From the NCBI GenBank assembly GCA_902629495.1, contig CACORA010000023.1, positions 1-34,206 on the forward strand: a stretch of DNA of 34,206 nucleotides, written 5' to 3'. The position numbers were made by a program, and so were the translations under genes. Below the pieces are notes generated by a model. It had not been told where the DNA came from. It did not search any database and saw nothing but the letters and a program-made list of their open reading frames with translations. Shown piece by piece: positions 32,858 to 34,206 of the stretch. This DNA comes from Planctomycetaceae bacterium. Its GTDB lineage: Bacteria > Planctomycetota > Planctomycetia > Pirellulales > UBA1268. Each line of letters starts with the position of its first letter. Position 1 is the stretch's first letter.

Positions 32858-33433
32858 CTAACTGTGCATACGCGGAATTGGGTCACCTGTTTCAATAATA
32901 GAGGCCTCTTGCTCAGCTAAACGATGGAGTCTGGAACGAACCTGTTGTTCGGAAGTAAACTCACATGCAAGTTGTACGTAAGTCGTGTGGTGTCGTGCTT
33001 CTGATTCAAAAAGACTTCGGTAGAACTTAGCAAGTTCACTGTCCTGTATATGCTCGGCGAGCATTGAGAATCTCTCGCAACTGCGAGCTTCAATGAGACT
33101 GGCTATCAACAGACGATCAATCGCTTTTTCGGGTTCACATGCTCGGATGAGTTTGTGTAGCCTTGAGCCATAGCTACTGGGTGTAAGCTTTCGGAATTGA
33201 ATCTTTCTTTGTTCCAATACGTTGAGTACGAGTTGGAAATGCTCAAGCTCTTCGTTAACGATCTCTACCATAGCTCGTGCCAGTGGCACACAATCAACAT
33301 ACGAAAAAAGCAGATTCATGGCAGCACTTGCTGCCTTTTTCTCACAATGGGCATGATCGATTAGAATTTCTTCAAGTCCTCGGTCAACTTGGGCAAGCCA
33401 GCGATGAGAAGAGTTGGATTTGAGACTGAGCAT
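32858..33433 (-). CDS. miaE: tRNA-(ms2io6A) hydroxylase MiaE
   Basis: MiaE is a non-heme diiron enzyme that hydroxylates the isopentenyl side chain of ms2i6A37 in tRNA using O2. The 191 residues are helical, with the four metal-ligand motifs: HAHCEKKA (Glu31), EELEH (Glu62, His65), IEARSCERF (Glu115) and SEARHH (Glu145, His148). These two ExxH motifs and the spacing fit the ferritin-like fold. The start is uncertain: ATG 33433 or a TTG at 33445; no Shine-Dalgarno sequence supports either. MiaA and MiaB, which act before it, are not in the window. The gene is divergent from the DUF2237 gene. Confidence 0.92.
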   Translation of the reverse strand: MLSLKSNSSHRWLAQVDRGLEEILIDHAHCEKKAASAAMNLLFSYVDCVPLARAMVEIVNEELEHFQLVLNVLEQRKIQFRKLTPSSYGSRLHKLIRACEPEKAIDRLLIASLIEARSCERFSMLAEHIQDSELAKFYRSLFESEARHHTTYVQLACEFTSEQQVRSRLHRLAEQEASIIETGDPIPRMHS

Positions 33434-33509
33434 AACGTGTTTCAACAGGGTAGGATAATAGACCAGATCGTATCAGTGCATCATACTGGTTTCGGTTGTT
33501 TTTATAATG

Positions 33510-33515
33510 AGGAGG
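33510..33515 (+). promoter_or_regulatory. Ribosome binding site setting the TTG start of the DUF2237 gene
   Basis: AGGAGG at 33510-33515 is six bases before TTG 33522. The ATG at 33507 overlaps the site itself, so it cannot easily serve as start; the TTG fits better. Confidence 0.75.
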
Positions 33516-33521
33516 ATTCTC

Positions 33522-33929
33522 TTGATCGCAATACCGAAGCAGCAAGACAATCAAGATAAACTCCCTGAACGCAATGTGCTCGGGGGGCACTTGATACCAT
33601 GTTCGAAAAGCCCTCTAACAGGTTTTTTCCGTGATGGTTGTTGTCGCACTGGTGTCGATGATGAAGGTATACATACCGTTTGTGCGGTCATGACGGATGA
33701 ATTTCTGGAATTCACAGTTGAAGCTGGTAACGATCTTGTCACACCACATCCGGAGTGGAATTTTCCAGGTCTCGTCGCGGGCGACCACTGGTGTCTTTGT
33801 GCTGCCCGCTGGCTTGAGGCATTTCATGCGGGGAAAGCCCCGCCAGTTGTGCTTGAGGCTACTCATGAGAAATCGTTAGATGTTGTTCCATTTGAGTTAC
33901 TTCAACGGCATGCTATTCAATCGTTATGA
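33522..33929 (+). CDS. DUF2237 family protein
   Basis: A small cytoplasmic-looking protein of 135 residues, a clear DUF2237 member. It begins with a variable segment and then shows RNVLGGHLIPCSKSPLTGF, RDGCCRTGVDDEGIHTVCAV, MTDEFLEF, HPEWNFPGL, GDHWCLCAARWLEAF and VLEATHEKSLDVV. The conserved Cys residues (in DGCC and WCLC) suggest metal or redox chemistry, but the family's function is not established and I do not infer one. The start is TTG 33522 because AGGAGG lies six bases before it. The stop overlaps the start of the TSUP permease gene as ATGA, which suggests the two are translated together. Confidence 0.88.
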   Translation: MIAIPKQQDNQDKLPERNVLGGHLIPCSKSPLTGFFRDGCCRTGVDDEGIHTVCAVMTDEFLEFTVEAGNDLVTPHPEWNFPGLVAGDHWCLCAARWLEAFHAGKAPPVVLEATHEKSLDVVPFELLQRHAIQSL

Positions 33930-34206
33930 GGGTTTCTCTAACGCTGGCATTTGGTTTGATCGCGTTGCTGTATGCATCCATTGGTCATGCTGGAGCAACT
34001 GGCTATGTCGCTCTTATGGCGTTATACGAATTAGACACAGATAGCATTCGTCCAACTGCCTTGTGTCTCAATATTATTGTTGCATCAATAACGACGATTC
34101 AATTTTGGCGTGCTGGTCATTTTCGCATCAATTTTTTCTTTCCCATTGCAGTTATCAGCATACCTGCGGCAACCTTGGGGGGCGCTATCAAGCTACCAAC
34201 AAATGC
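33926..34206 (+). CDS. TSUP (TauE/SafE) family permease, 3' partial
   Basis: The first 93 residues of a membrane permease cut by the window edge. MRVSLTLAFGLIALLYASIG forms the first helix, followed by HAGATGYVALMAL (the small-residue motif of the first TSUP repeat), TALCLNIIVASITTIQFW (helix 2), an ARG-like loop RAGHFR, and PIAVISIPAATLGGAI (helix 3). TSUP members export or import sulfur compounds such as sulfite, taurine breakdown products or sulfonates; the substrate here is not known. The ATG at 33926 overlaps the stop codon of the DUF2237 gene (ATGA), so it is the second gene of that operon. Confidence 0.85.
   Translation, partial: MRVSLTLAFGLIALLYASIGHAGATGYVALMALYELDTDSIRPTALCLNIIVASITTIQFWRAGHFRINFFFPIAVISIPAATLGGAIKLPTN

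Noticed and set aside
1..34206. CRISPR array, insertion sequence or prophage
   Set aside because: No regularly spaced repeats, transposase, integrase or phage structural genes are seen.

Overview
The window reads as a chromosomal segment of a Planctomycetota bacterium, probably Pirellulales-like. The call rests on gene content: a tRNA-Gly/trigger-factor/double-clpP block, an ECF sigma factor next to a Ser/Thr kinase with a membrane tail, DUF3299-like proteins with a CCFG motif, secreted ACPFC proteins, S16 with a long acidic tail, and starts that often lack a Shine-Dalgarno (SD) sequence. GC is a little under half by eye. I see no insertion sequence, phage gene, CRISPR array or rRNA. One tRNA (Gly-GCC) is present. 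The taxonomic call is inference, not a search result.

Layout. (1) 1-4512, + strand: the tail of a beta-propeller protein, then ffh-rpsP-trmD-rplS-yraN, a translation and targeting cluster with no rimM between rpsP and trmD. (2) 4514-7157: an App1-like phosphatase (-), a 28-residue very basic protein at 5719-5805 (+), a Cys/Pro-rich lipoprotein (+), a two-way terminator and panB (-). (3) 7158-8169: about 1 kb with no convincing gene. (4) 8170-11994, +: tRNA-Gly, tig, two clpP genes and a coiled-coil lipoprotein, a protein folding and turnover block. (5) 12011-13027, -: GAPDH with a TTG start. (6) 13180-19264, +: the most interesting locus. It has an ABC ATPase and a FtsX-type permease, followed by four exported or membrane proteins arranged as ACPFC / CCFG / CCFG / ACPFC. 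(7) 19279-22722, -: a long TolC-like lipoprotein and ApbE. (8) 22721-25757: a small unknown protein (+), rsmG (-) and an S41 protease (-). (9) 26304-29316, -: a GT4 glycosyltransferase and a PQQ-like beta-propeller. (10) 29774-34206: ECF sigma, Ser/Thr kinase, LRAT-like protein, miaE (-), a DUF2237 protein and a TSUP permease cut by the window end.

How the genes work together. The first block serves ribosome biogenesis, tRNA m1G37 methylation and SRP targeting. The tig/clpP block handles new-chain folding and proteolysis. In the 13-19 kb locus the permease carries a GAKGSPLQL motif, which I associate with ABC systems that neighbour DUF3299 genes (the zinc-regulated zrg locus of Vibrio, from memory). 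Paired-Cys motifs recur in four proteins. I infer an envelope system that handles a metal or thiol cofactor, with the two CCFG proteins as membrane-anchored partners and the two ACPFC proteins as secreted Cys-headed partners. The sigma factor and kinase may form a signalling pair. Convergent and divergent borders at 4512/4514, 6313/6354, 11994/12011, 19264/19279 and 22720-22723 separate the transcription units.
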